Source: Allobosea sp. TND4EK4 | GTDB lineage: Bacteria; Pseudomonadota; Alphaproteobacteria; Rhizobiales; Beijerinckiaceae | Length of the DNA stretch: 64,000 nt | Assembly (NCBI RefSeq): GCF_900156025.1 | Contig: NZ_FTMO01000002.1 | Coordinates: 484,862-548,861 of the forward strand | Direction: 5' to 3' | Shown here: piece after piece, positions 61,711 to 64,000 of the stretch | Layout of the letters: every line of letters starts with the position of its first letter | Numbering within the stretch: the stretch's first letter is position 1 | Program-made: the position numbers and the translations under genes | Notes under the pieces: model-generated | Seen by the model: the letters and a program-made list of their open reading frames with translations, nothing else | The model's database searches: none | What the model was told of the DNA's origin: nothing

Positions 61711-63576
61711 AAGGTCCGAAACACAAGCGGTCGGCGTCAGGTCCGGCCTGGCGCCCAGCGCGGCGGCGCGCCAGTCGCGCATCGCCTGGCGCACGCGTGC
61801 CATCCTCGAGGCGCTGGCGCGCTCGTGGCGCGCTTTGAGGATCTCGACTTCGGAGCGGGCGACGTCGTTGAGGAGCGCGGCGAGCGCGGTCTTCGGCACG
61901 ACCGCCATCTCCTTCTTGAGGCGGGCGACCTCCTTCTTGTTGCCCTTGGCGCGGGCGTCGAGGAGGCTTCGCGCCAGCCTGGCTTGGAGGAGCGCGACGA
62001 TCTCGGGCTTCGTCGCCTCGACGACGCGCTCGACCGAGCGGATCTCCTGGGCCGCCTCGATCGAGCGCTCGACGTGCAGCGCCCGCGTGCGGGCGTAGTC
62101 GAGCGCCTTGCGCTTGACGAAGGTCTTCACCGCGTGCGCGCCGCGCCGCAGGATCGGCTTCTTCTTGAGGAAGTCGCCCTCCTTCTCGAGCTGGCGCAGC
62201 TCTCGGTCGCCAGCCCTGACAGCGGCGCGGATCTGCGAAACCTCGGAATAGTCCGGCGCGCGTTCACGAGCGAGCCTCTGGATCTCCGCCTGGACGTCTC
62301 TCTTGGTCTGTGCGTAGTCCAGCACGACGCGGTCGCCCGCCTTGGCCTTGTCCTTGATGATGCGGGAGATGGACTTCATCGAGTCGACCTCGAGGCCCAT
62401 CGCCTTGTAGCTGCGGTGGTCGTAGCGGACGGGGTTCCCGACGGCGGCCATCCTCTCGTTTACGATGTCGGAAAAGCGCTTGCGCTGGTCCTTGACGAAG
62501 GTCGCTCGATATTCGGGGAGGATCGTCTGGCGTTTGGGGTAGCGCCATTTCGTGACGCGGAAATCGTCGGGCAGGAAGCTCTTGGCGGCGAAGTCCCAGG
62601 TGTCCACCAGTGGGCCTTCCGGGCCGACCTTGACCTTGCCTCCGAGGGGCCACTTCATCATTTTGGCCGGCCGGTTTAACATGACGATGTGACCGTGATA
62701 GTTTCGGCTGTCGTTCTTAGCCGTCGGCGCGTGCAGCACCGCATAGAAGGGGATGCCGTCCGCCTCGAACTTCGCGGTGAAGGCCTCCATGATCGCCAGT
62801 CGATCCTCGGGCGACGCCTCGTGGGGCAGCTCTATGATGAAGCGGTGCTGGATCGTGCCGCTCTCGCCCTTGGCGTGCTCCTCGACGAGGTCCCAGAAGG
62901 CCATTCGCTCCTCAAGCGTCTTGCCCATCTCCGGCGTCCCGTAGGAGAAGACGAGCGCTTTCGGTGGCTTGACGTCGGCCGGCTGCTCGAGGTCCTCGGC
63001 CTTGGACGGGTCCTCAAGGTACCCCTGCATGCCACCCGGTGCGATCTCGCGACCAGCCGCCCCGATCGCGGCTCGGATCCTAGCCGCGTCCTCAAGGTCG
63101 ACCTCGATCATCTCGGCTGCGCCGTCGCGCTCGAGGTAGGCCATGTGCGCGCTGCTGCTGCTGGTGTGGCGCTTGGGCCTGGCTTCGAACTTACCCGACT
63201 TGCGCACGGCCTTGGCCGTCTCGCCCGGCTTCAGCTTTATCGTCTGCGAGGACACCGCGGTGTGGTCGAAGTGGAACGGCCTGCCGCCCGTGTCGGGGGC
63301 GGTCATCCTAATTGAGGGGCGCTGTCCCGAGTTGTTGCTATGGAACGTCAGGGCACCCGTGAGCGCGTTCGTCAGCGCCCTCTCGATGCCACCCATGCGC
63401 GCGTGGGCGTTGTTTGAGAAGGGGTTGCCGCCTGAACGCTTCCATCTGCGCTTGGCCGCCTTGGTGGCCTGGTCCGCAGCTTTCTTCAGGAGGCGCTCGA
63501 CCTGCTTCTGGTTACCGGCCCCGAGGATCGACTTGCCCTCGTCGAGCTCGATGCCCTTGTCTTGTGCCTTGGCCAT
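61708..63576 (-). CDS. MobA/MobL-like relaxase, copy 2, C-terminus probably truncated
   Basis: A 622-residue paralogue of copy 1. It shares [70 protein letters not shown] and the HUH region with SRNYHGHIVMLNRPA. The middle is a charged helical region. Similarity to copy 1 ends near MARVRQAMRDWRAAALG; the last residues (TACVSDL) come from sequence at the edge of the IS110 element, so the natural tail seen in copy 1 is missing. It is inverted relative to copy 1 and starts 12 bp after the stop of a small upstream gene. Confidence 0.7.
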   Translation of the reverse strand: MAKAQDKGIELDEGKSILGAGNQKQVERLLKKAADQATKAAKRRWKRSGGNPFSNNAHARMGGIERALTNALTGALTFHSNNSGQRPSIRMTAPDTGGRPFHFDHTAVSSQTIKLKPGETAKAVRKSGKFEARPKRHTSSSSAHMAYLERDGAAEMIEVDLEDAARIRAAIGAAGREIAPGGMQGYLEDPSKAEDLEQPADVKPPKALVFSYGTPEMGKTLEERMAFWDLVEEHAKGESGTIQHRFIIELPHEASPEDRLAIMEAFTAKFEADGIPFYAVLHAPTAKNDSRNYHGHIVMLNRPAKMMKWPLGGKVKVGPEGPLVDTWDFAAKSFLPDDFRVTKWRYPKRQTILPEYRATFVKDQRKRFSDIVNERMAAVGNPVRYDHRSYKAMGLEVDSMKSISRIIKDKAKAGDRVVLDYAQTKRDVQAEIQRLARERAPDYSEVSQIRAAVRAGDRELRQLEKEGDFLKKKPILRRGAHAVKTFVKRKALDYARTRALHVERSIEAAQEIRSVERVVEATKPEIVALLQARLARSLLDARAKGNKKEVARLKKEMAVVPKTALAALLNDVARSEVEILKARHERASASRMARVRQAMRDWRAAALGARPDLTPTACVSDL

Positions 63577-63588
63577 GACGAGCAGCCT

Positions 63589-63930
63589 CTAAGCTCTCAA
63601 CCAAGTCGCAGCCGAGGGCCTAAGGACCCTCAAAAGCCGGGCGAACTCTTCGATCACGGGACGCTGGCGCAGCCAGTCCGCCAGCCACGTATCGACGAAC
63701 GGAGTCAGCCATCGGTTTCCTGCCTTCGCCCAGGCCTTATGCCCACTGAATGAGTAAAAAACGGCAGCTTCCAAACAGGAGATGCAATCTTCTCGCAGCA
63801 GCTCCATGGCCCCGTCATTGAGCTCTGCGATCGCCAGGGCAACCAACTCGCGACCGAAATCGCGCTTGAGGTTAAGGTCGATCACGTCTCCCAGATTCTT
63901 CGCGCTGTTCGTCGTCAGAACATTCGGCAC
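63589..63930 (-). CDS. Small protein upstream of relaxase copy 2 (unknown function)
   Basis: A 113-residue protein starting at ATG 63930 (MPNVLTTNSAKNLGDVID). It is helical and slightly acidic, with LVALAIAELNDGAMELLRED and WLADWLRQRPVIEEFARLLR. No family is recognised. It ends 12 bp before relaxase copy 2 and is presumably cotranscribed, in the position the AT-rich gene holds before copy 1; the two small genes do not resemble each other. Confidence 0.5.
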   Translation of the reverse strand: MPNVLTTNSAKNLGDVIDLNLKRDFGRELVALAIAELNDGAMELLREDCISCLEAAVFYSFSGHKAWAKAGNRWLTPFVDTWLADWLRQRPVIEEFARLLRVLRPSAATWLRA

Positions 63931-64000
63931 AACTCGCGGCGTAGATTAGCGGAGTGCGGGCCTCGTCTGGGGGTTGATGTTAGGCGGCGAGCTTGCGGTG
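63931..64000. other. Right edge of window
   Basis: A minus-strand frame ending HRKLAA at a TAA (63980-63982) could be the tail of a gene lying to the right, but six residues are too few to support it. Nothing else is visible. Confidence 0.2.

Larger units (their letters stand above)
36249..64000. mobile_element. Genomic island / putative integrative element at tRNA-Met, right end not in window
   Basis: Starting at the tRNA 3' end, the window holds a tyrosine recombinase, many orphan genes, an exonuclease, XRE regulators, two relaxase-like genes and an IS nest, none of which looks like core metabolism. I did not find a second copy of the tRNA 3' end by eye, so the island probably continues past 64000. 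No type IV secretion genes are visible, so mobilisation rather than self-transfer is all that can be proposed. Confidence 0.7.

Noticed and set aside
63980..64000. Gene tail on the minus strand ending HRKLAA
   Set aside because: Too short to tell from chance at the window edge.

Overview
The window reads as chromosomal DNA of an alphaproteobacterium, most likely a Hyphomicrobiales member. GC content is high throughout the first 36 kb. That half carries the regulators chpT, ctrA, sciP and flbD beside alphaproteobacterial-type flagellar operons. A Bosea-like genome would fit, but the genus is a guess from gene content and codon use, not a demonstrated identity.

Positions 1-5300 hold metabolic and envelope genes: a HAD-IIA hydrolase fragment, a 2-keto-3-deoxygluconate kinase, a coiled-coil membrane protein, a DUF1134 protein, a YHS-domain protein and cysQ. 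Positions 5428-16577 hold chpT, a chemotaxis operon (hybrid cheA, cheW, cheY, cheB, cheR), ctrA, fliI and, after two unrelated genes, fliJ. Positions 16700-27400 hold small regulators, transporters, a DUF305 copper-type protein, flhA and flbD. Positions 27458-33949 hold fliN, fliH, fliG, fliF, sciP, flgD and fliK. mnmA, a PmtA-like methyltransferase and a tRNA-Met(CAT) complete the core. The CtrA circuit is physically clustered: CtrA-like boxes lie upstream of fliF, sciP, flhA and fliI, and a sigma-54 -24/-12 promoter lies upstream of fliK-flgD, the class normally driven by FlbD.

From the tRNA (36172-36248) rightwards the DNA is a mobile island. A tyrosine recombinase follows the tRNA. The 38.4-54.1 kb interval is almost entirely minus-strand genes that I cannot assign to a described system. 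It contains two copies of one architecture: several paralogous, probably all-helical proteins (family C, five copies) followed by a Lon-like AAA+ ATPase without a protease domain (two copies) and a roughly 294-residue partner (two copies, one with a frameshift). Most of these genes carry a shared leader motif close to TNACCCCNNGGGA just upstream of the start codon, and several are followed by their own GC-rich hairpin, so the region looks like a set of similarly controlled units. An exonuclease I homologue, a three-copy array of 44-bp hairpin repeats, two XRE regulators and a secreted-protein pair (one with an in-frame amber codon) lie in the same block.

The right end (54.8-64 kb) holds an AT-rich orphan gene overlapping a MobA/MobL-like relaxase. 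A second relaxase-like gene lies in inverted orientation. Between the two is an IS nest (IS3 remnant, ISL3 element, IS110 element), and both relaxase genes appear to lose their 3' ends at it. The far end of the island was not seen.
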